Source: Aquatica leii (lineage: Eukaryota > Arthropoda > Insecta > Coleoptera > Lampyridae). Taken from it: DNA of 64,000 nt. The translations under genes were made by a program, and so were the position numbers. Below are positions 1 to 11,100 of the stretch, one piece after another. Numbering within the stretch: position 1 is the stretch's first letter; the number at the start of each line of letters is the position of its first letter. The stretch lies in contig CM069432.1 of assembly GCA_035610365.1 (NCBI GenBank), positions 14,322,001 through 14,386,000 on the forward strand. Reading direction: 5' to 3'. The notes below the pieces were generated by a model, which saw nothing but the letters and a program-made list of their open reading frames with translations, ran no database searches and was not told the DNA's origin.

Positions 1-570
1 GGATAACTTTCATTTTTATTTATCTACACTTAATGCTCTTGTTTATTTTAAGAATACGTTTACTTACACGACGTTGTTTTTATTTAAACAAGCACGTGAT
101 TCTTATACTTTCGACTTCTGACTAGACTTCAACTTTTTGCGATTACTTTTTATATTCACATATTATCTGCTTTGAGAACATTCTGTTTCAGAAAGGTGTT
201 TGAATCCTTCAAATGTAGGAGATGGCGAAAGAAAACACAACTTACAGTGTTTTTTGTAGGCGATCTTTCGTGAATCTGTGTCTCCACTTTATCAGACCTC
301 TATGTTTAACAAATGAAAGAAAAACGTAATTTGGGACTTAATCGGTATCTATTGGCAAACAACTGAAACGAAACCAACTGTCAGTAAAAAAATACCAACC
401 ACCACAATCAGTTAAGCTACGAGAACCAAACGTTGTTGAAACCGTTTACAACCTGGATAATTAGTTTTAGATTACCCTTGTCCACAAATTCTTCATTGCT
501 ATTAATGTAGCTGTCGTATTGTTAGCAAACAAAATTGTCTACGGTATAAATCGGCGTCGGAAAACTAATT
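1..570. other. AT-rich sequence, no gene seen
   Basis: I see no coding frame, RNA gene or recognisable element here. It is the left flank of the gypsy A LTR that starts at 571. Confidence 0.5.
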
Positions 571-1779
571 TGTTACAAGCTTTAGATCTTACGAACCTTG
601 CACGGCCAACTCACACAGTCGGAGATAGGGGAGGTTCAAGTGAATAATAATTAAGGGCGCCAGATCATTTATTAACACTTCTGCCTCGATCAAGACAAAC
701 GGTTAAAACTTCTAACGAATTTTTAGGTTCGTAATCCTTGTTACTCTGCTGTTCGGGTAACCACAATTAAAAGAGAAAGGTATGTTACCATAAAAGAAAG
801 ATTAACAGGTATAAAAACTTTAATTTAGTCACGTAGAATAATTAACAAGGGTATATCTAATTCTCAGTTCATAAATGCCAGAAGTATCGGCAACACACAA
901 TACATAGGTTAAGTCGAAGCGAATAGCGAAGAAAATTTCGTTATAAATATTGTTTGCACACGGTATGCGATACACCCAAAATGATTAATGAAATTACTTT
1001 AATGGTATTGTAACAATAAACGTAATTACGGAAATTAACATAAACAAAAGTTCCGTGAGTGACTTTTCTGACAGCGAAAAAAATAATTAAATCAACTTAC
1101 CCACAATCCAGTATCTACTTGAGCGAAGAAAACGTTTTCCCCGGTGAGTAGCCTGGAATAGATACTGAATAGCAAATCGTGTCACATAATAACTCACGAA
1201 GATAGGAAGTTACAAAATCGTTAATAATAATAAATGAAATAAGATATAAAAACCCGTTGTATCGAATGCTGTTATTTGCGATTACAAAAAGGTGGGCATC
1301 GCAGTCGACTGGCGTATAAGAAATAACCTCTCAAAGGCAAATGCTGGTCAAGACTTCGTTTTCGTTGTAGATCATATGCTTTCCAGAATCTTAGGCGTTT
1401 GGTGACGGTAGTTATCAATAGTATTAATTCTTCATTGTTGTTTTATTAAATCGAACATGTGGTCGAAGCGTGACGAAACGGCTATCAAATTAATAAAGAA
1501 ATTACAAAAGAATCCTAACAAACCGGATGCAAATATTTTACCCTGTGCCGAATAGATTACGATAAATTCGTAATTAACTTATAATTTTCTGTCCATCACA
1601 GTGGATGTACTTATAATTAGGTCAAAATCACGACACAGATCTTCTCACGTAGTTGACAGCTTCAAAATGAATTCCGCAACCTGTCAGTAACCAGAAAGAT
1701 CGGCGGAGGGCGTCAAAACCGGAATCTAATTTTAATTCGATATACAGGGTATTACGTTATGAAAATTTTGCACGTAACA
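571..1779 (-). repeat. gypsy A solo-type LTR, copy 1
   Basis: This 1.2-kb non-coding block starts TGTTACAAGC and ends CACGTAACA, so it has the TG...CA inverted ends of an LTR. It matches the reverse complement of 19217-20721 and the block at 63139-64000 along most of its length; shared stretches include GCACGGCCAACTCAC, GGGCGCCAGA and GGTTCGTAATCCTT. The 19217 copy lies directly after a polypurine tract downstream of gypsy-type coding sequence, which gives the family and shows that this copy points to the minus strand. No internal region lies on either side. The flanking tetranucleotides are AATT (567-570) and AACT (1780-1783), a 3/4 match that could be a decayed 4-bp target duplication. Confidence 0.75.
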
Positions 1780-2908
1780 AACTCCAGGATTTCTATCCCG
1801 AGTACTGGATCCGGAGTTACGGTTAAACTCGGAAATTTCTTTTTATGGACTCTAATTTTCAATAAATATTTTTAAATTTTATTTTTGCTAATGCGGAACG
1901 AGATGAGCGTCCTTATCTAAATGTGTCTATTTAATGTCATTCTACTAGAATCTGGTGCCTACAAGACTACTTTGAGAACGAAAGAATGGCAGGCATTAAA
2001 ATTCTTAAAAATTCTACTACAACCTTCTTCCGTGGCTACGTATCGCTTGGTTAACGCTGATCTTTGTTCGGTAACTTCATCATTTTTGTTCTGTCTTAAA
2101 AGCAAGGTCAGTGTAATCGAAATATTAATTTTACCCGAAGTTGTTTAAATGTTGATCTTAGGCATTGATTTTAGGTGCCATGGATTTTGTTTCGAAAATC
2201 CGAACCGATCTATGAAGTGTTGCCATAAGTTTGCAGGATGGTAACGTGTTGCTCTATAGTTTCAAAAGTTTGCATAGTTTGTGCCTTTGTTTTGTCAAGC
2301 AGTTTTTTTTAATCCAACGATTTAAGTAAAGCGTAGTTTAGACTTTTTAGCTCGGTATAGAAGAGCTAAACCAGTGAAAATATCTGAAGCTAAAACAAAC
2401 ATTTGTTGAGTCGTCGTCCCTCTAGAATTGCATAATTCGTCGGTTCTGATAAGAAACTCAGTAAGCGAGCCAGAACTTTTTTCAGAAAATTTTAATTTCC
2501 ATATTTCAACCGGAACGTACGAGTAGGGAAAGCATTAGTAGCGATAGGAAAAATAGGAGTAGTAGATTTGTCATCTGATTCGCTACTAACAAAAGAATCC
2601 ACAGTCATCGTACTATTTGCAGGTGGAGGAGATTGAGCTATAGAAACCTAAACCTATTCCCGTTTGTATTCTTTTACAGTAGAATCTGAAGTTGGTTAAC
2701 AATAAGAAAAATTTTTGTTTACGAATGATGTCTTCCTCACTCTTAGGATTCGTTTGTTTGCCGCGCCCAAATAAGGGAGAAAACTGAATAGAGAACAAAA
2801 AGCATTCGTGGAAATATTGTCCTGAAAAGTTGTAAAGAAATTTAACAGTTCCTCTAGACCTTGAATAATCATGTAAGTCATGGTTTAATTTAATTTAATA
2901 AACTTCAC
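1780..2908. other. AT-rich sequence, no gene seen
   Basis: No recognisable domain. Short open frames at 1921-2148 and 2613-2881 have no conserved look and are probably chance. Confidence 0.4.
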
Positions 2909-3042
2909 TTAACCCATTAAGGACAGACATTTTTTTAAATTTTGCACTTTTATGTTTTCAAGTTTTTGTTTTAAGTCCAAACCTAATAGATTTACTCCAA
3001 AAAATATAGTAAAAATTGTGCTACTTATTTCAAAAAATAGTG

Positions 3043-4656
3043 TTGCCATATGGCAACGCGAGTCATCTACACTGCTATGTCTTGTTAAAAAAATAACGTT
3101 TATTAATACATTGAAAAAAACTGTATTTGTATATAATACTTGACATTCCATGACAAACAAATTCCTACATTACAATTTATGCACTTTGTTCGCATAATGG
3201 ATTTGCAGTTTTCTCCATTGCACCTAATTTTTTTTCTACCGGTGTGAATAGGTGTCTGATATTATCAAATTGGACATCATCTGCAACCCGACTGAATAAT
3301 CTGCTCGATTTACTTGCAGATGGTCTACCTTTCCCTTTTGGTGGATTCTTGTACTTGTTGAGGTACGTTTTTACTATTTTTCGACGAATCTCTAGTTGAG
3401 TCATTTTGTTGTCCAACTGTTTAGGATCCAGGTATTTTAAATTGAAGCATCAAGTAACCATGTGAAAAACACCACCACCATTTTTTTCCACGTAAACTAA
3501 TCCTCCATCGTGCAATATTTTCATACATCAGGTCCGTGGCACCCATGGATGCATTATATTTGGTGATCAAGTTCGGTCTTGCCACGTGAACAATTCTTTT
3601 GTCCTTTGCTGAACATCGTTTGACATTAGCAAGTAGGACTACCCCATATTTAGTTGACGCCGCAGAAACCACATTATTGACCGTCCAACGTGCGAGCAAA
3701 ATGCTGTTGGTCCTATTCAAACAGGAATCGAAGTCACCACGTTGTCTTTTATTCATATCCTTTTTTTTAACTAAAGGGCAAGTTTTTGGGATTCGGTTGT
3801 CGCGAATAGTTCTTGTAGATGAGAAACCTTTTGTCTTTAGATGACTCAGAAGGTGGATGCTTGTAAACAAATTGTCATTAAATTGTTATATCGATGTTTC
3901 TTCTATTCTTCTGGCAACTCATCCAAAAGCATCAGCAATGGTGCAGTCAATTTTCCAAAAACAGTTTGGTATTCTTCATTGACGGTAACATCTTTGCCTT
4001 GATATAACGAAAAATTTACAAAATATGCGAATTTGTTATTTAGGGAGCATATCTTATATCCAAACCTGATTGGTTTGCCTCGGATAAATTGTTTGCATGA
4101 GTGCTTTCCAAAGTATTTGACCATACACTCGTCGTAATTTAAATCTTCTTCTGGAACAAACCACTTTAAAAATTTCTGTAGTAGTAAATAACTCAGAGGT
4201 TGCAGTTTATAAAATTTATCATTTGGATCTAGTGCAATATTATGTGCGCAGTGTAGGCACCGCTAAATTGTTAAAAAACGGTTCCTCCTCATTGCAGCTA
4301 TCACTAATTGGTTACCAATTGCCACATGGCAACATCGAGTTTCAAAGCTTTATATTTTTAACTATGTTTTGGTAACTCCCGATATTCTGCCGCCGTTACG
4401 GTAATAATATATTCCTCAAGTTATTATAATGAATTTATTTAAATAAACTGTAAAAAGCACTTTTTATTTATACGTACGTCAACTTGAAGTCCATTTTTGA
4501 GTAGTCTTTTTGACACTCACTAACAAAACTGTTTTTTTTATCATTAAAGTACACTGCTTTAACCTTGCCGTATATAGCGCCATCTATGTTTTAAAACTTA
4601 AAATTATTTATTTTTGAGCAACAGAAAACTACCTAATTTTCGTTGCCATATGGCAA
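3043..4656. repeat. Three copies of palindrome TTGCCATATGGCAA
   Basis: The 14-bp palindrome occurs at 3043-3056 and 4643-4656 (both TTGCCATATGGCAA) and at 4319-4332 (TTGCCACATGGCAA). All three copies lie outside the transposase remnant. The right-hand copy is 17 bp from the element end; the left one is about 130 bp in. They may be transposase or host-factor binding sites; no function can be read directly. Confidence 0.7.
3177..4260 (-). pseudogene. piggyBac transposase, truncated and frameshifted
   Basis: In the family this enzyme cuts and pastes the element at TTAA using three aspartates. Reading leftward, the pieces are: [12 protein letters not shown] near 4135 (first Asp region), then LDELPEE to 3903; NDNLFTSIHLL near 3860 (second Asp) and a long piece to 3421 with MGATDLMYEN (third Asp) and the KKWWWC patch; then the C-terminal tail to 3177. 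The pieces are in different frames, so no complete enzyme can be made. The usual N-terminal ~200 residues are missing, and the tail shows no cysteine-rich finger of the kind present in the second piggyBac at 60.1 kb. Family assignment is firm from the motifs and the element ends. Confidence 0.85.
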
Positions 4657-4677
4657 CACCAGTCCTTGATGGGTTAA

Positions 4678-6282
4678 ATGTTTAGTACCGTACATGACAT
4701 GAGCTTACAGATTAACATACAAAATACATTACAATAAAGATGTTATACAATTCAAGATTGTAAAGAGGGCCGCGATGAGAACAGGTGTTGCCTCCGTAAA
4801 AAATATAAGAAATAATCTGACTTGTAGCTTCTGGGGTGTATGTAACCATCCGGTTAATCACTAAAAATTTTCTTAATTCTCGCTGGTGATAGCATAAGCC
4901 AAGTTATCGTTACATCAAATAGTAGTAAGCATTTTCCAACTTGAGTGAGAGAATTAATTCCAGTAAGCCATTCAGAAAAAAATACGAAAGGAAAGACAAG
5001 GAAAAGAAAACCCAGAAAAAAAATCACTACAAAAACTACTACTTTTGTATACCTACCAAAGGTTCTTATCAACCCAACAGAAAATTTGGCATACAGCAGT
5101 AATACACATTCCGTGAGTTAATCTAAAAAAACCAATTCCAATCTTACGTGACATTGACAGAATTATTCTTACCTAAACAAGCAAGTGCTATTAAGTCGAA
5201 GAAGTTTTTGTGGTTTTTATCAGCACTCTCAGATGGAAAGAGGACGTGGAAGGCAGAAACTATCCTATTTAAGCGTTAATTCTCTTACCAACGTACGCCA
5301 TTTTGTCGGTAAAATCTAGTATTGCTAATCATGCAAAATCTAAGAATACCATAGATAGAAAAACGTCAAGTATTAGAAAACAGAATGTCAACGTTAAATT
5401 GAAACTGTAATGTAAGGTGCCTTTACGACAAATTTAAAAAAATAAGTAATAATTCGAAATTATATGTTAAATTATTGTTAATGGATTTAGTGCAACGTTT
5501 ACAATACACGCTAATTTGTACTGTAACTAAAATTTCCAAAGAACAAAGGAAGAAGAAAAATATCCAAGCTAACCTTCCAATTCGTTTAAGTACTAACAAC
5601 TACCAAAAACAAACAAACACAAATCTACCTAAGTACAATCGATAAAACAATCAGTACTCTTAGTAACTATCGATAAGAAAACGATTCAATAAGTAATAGA
5701 AGACAAGAGAAGCCAAGAGGAAATTCTATAATTACTAACCACTGATAAACCACTCTAATCGTAACGTAATCGATCAATTATTCAGTTTACATGCAGTCGC
5801 GACGTTTAAAATGAGTACTAAAAACTTACTTTACCGAAGTTCCTTATGACAAGTAGTAAAACGTTCACTACTTCTTATTTGTTTATAGACTAGACGTGCG
5901 TAGATTGTAAGCTTACATAAAAGGTGTTATATGCATAAATCTTAATTACGTTCAATTAATTAAAGAAACTTCAAAGTTAAAGATGATTTAAAACTTACAA
6001 CTAAAAGTAAAATGATTTAGTATTGTAACGTTTTTTTATTATTAAAACTAATTTATTTTTGCTAAAAATATGTACACGTTTATTATTATTAACCGAACTA
6101 ATTAAATCTAAGGATATGTAATAAAAATACTTACACTAATTTATATCACTTACACGAAGATAAGTCTGCGGATTTAACTATTTAACACTTATTGTTTGTT
6201 TACACTAAAATCACGTATAAGGTTATACTCCGTATATTTATCTCGAACACACGCGTTATTTATTTAAACTGGAATAATCTTC
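4678..6282. other. AT-rich sequence, no recognised gene
   Basis: A 72-residue minus-strand frame at 4854-5072 is hydrophobic, with a run FFLGFLFLVFPFVFF that could span a membrane. It has no start context, no partner exon and no family I recognise. The rest is featureless. Confidence 0.4.
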
Positions 6283-8400
6283 TTAACACTGCCGTCTTCA
6301 CATTACAGGAGACTTGACATTGTGGGTTTTGTAGAAACGTGGCTATAGGAGAAAGATTGGAAAAGATGGAAAGTAAATTTACCAGAGGGATATAGATGGA
6401 ATGTACAGTTCGCAACAAGAAAAGAAAAAAAAGGAAGAGCTCAAGGGGGTATAATATCGGAAATAAGAGAATAATGGGTGGTAGAAGACTGCAAAAATAA
6501 AATGCAAGAGCAAGGAATAGTAGTAAATCAAATATCAAGGGAAGATGAAAGTATTTATACAGTGATAACAGTATACGGTCAAGAAATAAAACAAACAATA
6601 AGAAAATTGAAACAGCTACTGATGGAAGAGGAGAAAGGAAAATTAATAATAGGTGGAGATATTAACGCGAGGATTTTTGAAGATGGTGGTATGATAGTGA
6701 ATGGGGAGGAAATAAAAAGAATAACGATGGATAAGACATTAAACAAACAAGGTAGAGAGCTATTAGAGTTATGTGAGGGGAATGGAAATATGGAGGAAAA
6801 GGATAGAGGAGAATATACATATATAAGTGAGAGGGAAGAATCTATAATAGATTATCTAATGGTTAGTAGAGAGGTTTTGGGGGAAATAGAATGTTTTAAA
6901 ATAGGGGAAGAGATTGATTCTGACTATCAGCAATTAGAAGTAAGAGTAAAAGGTTGGAAGAGAAAAAAAACATTCAGACACAGTTTGGAGGGAGAAATAA
7001 GTATGGACAGATGAAATTATTGAGGTTTATCTGAAAAAATAGAGGAAGAACAATGGGTGGAGAAAGAAGTAGAGAAAGGAGGGAAAAAAATGATCAATAA
7101 AACGGATAAAGCAGCAGAAAGAAAAAAATACTGGAAAAAAACGTAAAGGAGTGTAAAGAAAAGAAGTGGTGAAATAAAAAATGCAGAGAGGAGGTAAGAA
7201 GAGGTAAAGAAGGTGGAAAAAAGGAAAAATTGATATTCAGAAATATAAAAGATTAAGGTCTCAATATAGAAAAGAGTGTTGTAAGAGAAAAGAGGAATAT
7301 AAAAAAGAGTTGGAAGAATATATAAAAATGTTAGAAAATGAAGACATATGTAGCTTTTTGAATAAAGAAATAAAAATTGGAAATAAAGGGGGGATACAAA
7401 TTGATATGAAAAAATTGAGAAAACATTGCGTAGAGGTCTTAGAGGGGGTAGAAGAGAGAAAGGGTGAATTCGAAATAGAAAGGATAACAAAAGTAGGGAG
7501 CAGTACTACTATACAAAAAGAAGAAATAGAAGAAGCATTAAGAAAAATTTAAAAAAAAAGCAGAAGGGACGGATGGGACGCAAGGAGAACAATAGAAATA
7601 TATAGGAGAAAGAAAGAATAGAGAAAATTTTAAATAAGATATGGTTAGGGGAGGGATTTCCGGATGATTAGAAAGAAGCAATGATATGCCCAGTTGGAAA
7701 ACTATAGAGGTATAAGTGTAGCAAATGTGGGATATAAAATTTATATGACAATTTTTCAAAAAAGACTGGAAAGACAAATGGAGGAAAAAAAGTAATGAGG
7801 GGGTTAAAAGTGTGGGTTTTGGCGTATGCTAATGACATAGTGATTATAGCGAAGAAAGAAAGTTAAATGAAAGACATGATAAAGACAGTAAAACAGTATC
7901 TGCAAAAAAAGTGTTTAAGTGTAAATGTGGGAAAAACAAAGATGGTAGTGTTTCAAAAAGGGAGGGGGGGTAAAAAAAGAGTAGAGTAGAAGTGGGGAGA
8001 CGAGATAATAGAAAGTGTAAATGAAGTGACGTATTTAGGTTATCGAATCAGGTACGACAATAAAGATGACGCTCATATAACATGGTTGGCAAAGAAATGT
8101 AATAAAATTGTAGGTCAGGTGCGGGGTATAGGAGAGAGGGGATTTGGGAAGCAAATAGAAACAAGAAGGTGGTTGTTTAACAAATTAATAAAGAGTGTGA
8201 TGATGTACGGGATGGAAATATGGGGGTGGAAGGAATGGGAGGAATTGCAGAAAGTACAATAAAAATACTGGAAATGGACGTTAGGATTAGAGAGGAAAAC
8301 GCCAGGGTACATAGTAGAGAAGAAAATGAAGTTAGAAAAGATTAGGGTACAGGCGGGGAAGAAAGCAATGTGTTACAAGAAGAATGTAAATTGCTTCAAA
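6283..8400 (+). pseudogene. LINE ORF2: endonuclease and reverse transcriptase remnants
   Basis: The family product nicks target DNA and reverse transcribes its own RNA. An endonuclease piece begins near 6300 (FVETWL, PEGYRW) and continues in the frame 6478-7014 with LIIGGDINAR (phosphoesterase core, usually GGDFNAR) and SIIDYLMVSREV. After several breaks, RT pieces follow: YRGISVANVGYKIY near 7705 and AYANDIVI near 7828, where the catalytic YADD box has become YAND. The C-terminal part (VTYLGYRI, YGMEIWGW) is at 8026-8262 and on to 8400. Most of the RT fingers and palm between 7750 and 7800 are deleted. The clade is uncertain; it resembles LINEs common in insect genomes. Confidence 0.75.
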
Positions 8401-8868
8401 TTGCTGGAGAGAGGTAAAGAATGGATAAATTAAATATGGACAAGATGAAAGAAGAAGGTATTATGAAAGAGTTGGATATGCGAAAGAAGAGGTAGAGAAA
8501 ATAAGGGTGCGAGGAAAGAAAATAAAAGATTAGATAATAAGAAGAGATAAGGATATACAGAGACAAGATATAAGAGCAAGAATACGAGAGGCAAAATATA
8601 ATAAGAGATATACAAATAGATAATATTCCAAGGTACATAAAGGGCAAAAAAAGCTTAAGATTAAAAAGAATGGTAGCAAGGTTTAGATGCGGGAATGAAG
8701 AGCAAGAAAATAAGTACTGGAAGGAAGATAAAGATAGATGGAGACTATGTGGGAGGGGTGGGAAAATATAGAGCACATGTTGAAGGAATGCATAGGCTAA
8801 GAAAAGAGGAGAGAGGAAGGTTAGAGATATTGGGAGAAGGAGAAGAAGGAGTGGGATGGATGAGAGAA

Positions 8869-8989
8869 TACTAAGATAAGAACGTCTTCCGGGTTTGGAC
8901 CGTGTCAATGTTGCACATTGACAGGGTCCAAACCCGGAAGACGTTTTTATCTTAGTATAGACTCCGACCGTGGAAGCCTTTGCTATTAC
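8869..8989. repeat. 85-bp palindrome within a 121-bp insertion flanked by a 13-bp duplication
   Basis: From 8871 to 8955 the sequence folds on itself: 31-bp outer arms (CTAAGATAAGAACG... and its complement, one mismatch), one G/G mismatch, 9-bp inner arms TGTCAATGT/ACATTGACA and a 3-nt loop. It is flanked by TA on each side and followed by a 32-bp unpaired tail to 8989. The sequence ATGGATGAGAGAA occurs at 8856-8868 and again at 8990-9002, so the whole 121 bp looks like one insertion into the LINE with a 13-bp target duplication. The arms are GC-richer than the host LINE. Confidence 0.85.
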
Positions 8990-9043
8990 ATGGATGAGAG
9001 AAGTTATAAAAAGGAGAAAAAGATTACATGTAGTGTAATAAAT

Positions 9044-10917
9044 TGTTACATGCCAAAGTTAAAACAAAGTCACTGCCTGAAATGAGGTAACACAAATGAT
9101 GTTGTGCCGTTGCTCAGTGGAGACGGGATGGGTTATATTTTAAAATTCCGTGATAACTTGGAAACGAGATTAACATAAAATCGAAATAAAAAAGGTAAAA
9201 CCTCAAAATCGGTTAGGGCGCCAATCAAGGACACGATGATTGTAGCTTCCGGACCCCTGATAATCCAAAAGCTCATCTGGTTGGTTACAACCCCTGAACT
9301 TACCTCGCGTTGTAACTGGCTAAATCCTGAAATGTTCTTAAAAATTTTCGTACGCGGCAGCTGAATGAATAAAAGCTCTTTACAGTTTAACAATTCAACA
9401 TTTATTGACTGAATAATATGAAAGTAAAAAAAAATGAATAACAAACAAACTTGAATAAAAATAATAAAAGAAATAATAATAAACAAGACAAAAAATAGAA
9501 AAATTCACAAACTGAATATAAAAAATTAATAGAAAAATAATTAAAACAAAGTAATAATAAAAGCGTTAACTCGTTTTTCAATAAAACACAATAAAAATAA
9601 AATTCAAGGCCTTGACCGCATACTTAATCCGCAAACAAATAATAAAAATAAAAAAAAATACAAAAGTCATAAAATATACGTCCGAAACTTTTCTTCGAAC
9701 TAAACGTCCAAACAAATTATATGTTACATTATCTTTCATGCATGAATAAGGCTTACTTTTACATACACAAAACAAAATTAATTAATTAAAGCGAACTTCA
9801 CGCAAACACCTTCAAGTGTTTTTCAAAGCTTTTAAATCATATCGATCACGGTTCACTTCACGGTAATAACAAATTCGATAAATACCTTTACTCAATTGTA
9901 TACTCCAGATGAACTGCCGGCCACAGCGGTTCCAGAAGCTACGAATTTAGATTGAACTCGGGACGGTCTAGGTGTACAGTAGTCGAATACAAGCTCGGTG
10001 GGACCCCCAAACAATAGAATTCCGGCGGAAGATTTATTTCACTATTTAATTGAAATCCGCACAAAAGCGAAGACAGGATTTTTTACACAAAACATCGAAA
10101 ATAAATCCAACTCGAACGTGAGTTTTATTATGGATACCATGAAGTTCCTTAAACCGTAAAATTACGAATTTGGAAAATTACTATTTCTCATCACACCACT
10201 CAATTTGCACGGCACCATTTGTTTAACTTTCGCGTTATTGCCTAACGGTAGGCTAAAACAGCTCGAACACTTGACTACATTCCGGTACCCGGTATTCTTA
10301 ATTGCGACAAAAAGATTGCTTCCCAAAAACAAAATTTTACTCCTTATAAAAACTCGTGATCCCACTTAATTCACAAACTTGCGCCGTAAAATCTTTGTAA
10401 AAGATAGAACACTAAACAAAGTAACTTAACAAAGATGAAAAATATTGTTCCCACGTGCGTTACGTCACGTACGCACACGAAAAGACAGGAAATGTTCTCA
10501 CGAAACGCTCGCTTAATTAAATTATCAAGTGATCCAAATCACGCTCGTAAATGAACTCAACATAAACAAAAGTAGATTCTAAGAAAAATCGATCAAATTA
10601 CATTCCAAACAGGAAGTCATAAATTAGCTAGAGTTGTTATTCCATTGAAATACCCAGAAGTAAAAACACTAAATCAAAATCAAGACCACAGAAATTTATG
10701 CGTTTAAAAAAAAACAAACCAATAATAGTTGTGAAATAACCATCAAATACAAATAAACTTAAATCAAACGTAATAAAATAACGAGTAAAACGTTTTCGAT
10801 GCTAACATCGAACTAATCAATTGGAAAAAAAAACAGAAAACCGGAAATTCAGCCAGATGAATCTAATTACGGGGTCTTACATAAAAGATTCACTGCTAAA
10901 ATCTAACGCCGGTTACA
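9044..10917 (-). repeat. Solo LTR, 1.87 kb, gypsy-like, with AAAT target duplication
   Basis: The block begins TGTTACATGCC and ends CGCCGGTTACA, inverted TG...CA ends similar to the gypsy A LTRs. It is flanked by AAAT at both 9040-9043 and 10918-10921, a perfect 4-bp target duplication. No coding sequence lies inside. A GGGCGCCAA segment near 9217 resembles GGGCGCCAGA in the gypsy A LTR, so a related family in the same orientation is likely; this is inference. Short frames within it are not convincing genes. Confidence 0.7.
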
Positions 10918-11100
10918 AAATGTGTATAGAGAATTGATTAGCGGTAGAGGGTTTAGGATTATTTTTTTTTATTTATTTTTTTTTTTACTTTAATTTTTTT
11001 TTAAATTTGTTCTATGTAGTAGGATTTTTGTGTTTAGTTTATAATACGAATTCTATGTCAAAAAAAAATTTATTTTACTACAAATAAAGGCTATTCTATT

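Larger units (their letters stand above)
2913..4673 (-). mobile_element. piggyBac-type DNA transposon 1, internally deleted
   Basis: The left end reads TTAA (2909-2912) followed by CCCATTAAGGACAG; the right end reads GTCCTTGATGGG followed by TTAA (4674-4677). The ends are inverted repeats differing by one base within the first 12, and the duplicated TTAA target is the signature of piggyBac. At 1.76 kb it is shorter than complete members (about 2.4 kb), because the 5' part of the transposase is missing. Inside lies a decayed transposase on the minus strand and three copies of a near-perfect palindrome. Confidence 0.85.
6283..11100 (+). mobile_element. Purine-rich LINE, decayed, with two later insertions
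   Basis: Coding remnants of an APE-type non-LTR retrotransposon run from about 6283 to 8400. The 3' untranslated part continues to a terminal stretch near 11100 (AATAAAGGCTATTCTATT), typical of a LINE tail. The plus strand is strongly A/G-rich, unlike its neighbours. It is interrupted by a 121-bp palindromic insertion (8869-8989) and a 1.87-kb solo LTR (9044-10917). Removing these rejoins the tail, so the LINE is older than both. Confidence 0.65.

Noticed and set aside
4854-5072. 72-residue hydrophobic minus-strand frame, considered as an exon of a chemoreceptor-like gene
   Set aside because: Only one possible exon, no splice partners found and no diagnostic residues; similarity is just hydrophobicity.
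6260-8908. Long hydrophobic minus-strand ORFs (6260-6598, 7017-7490, 8396-8908)
   Set aside because: They are antisense shadows of the purine-rich LINE coding strand.
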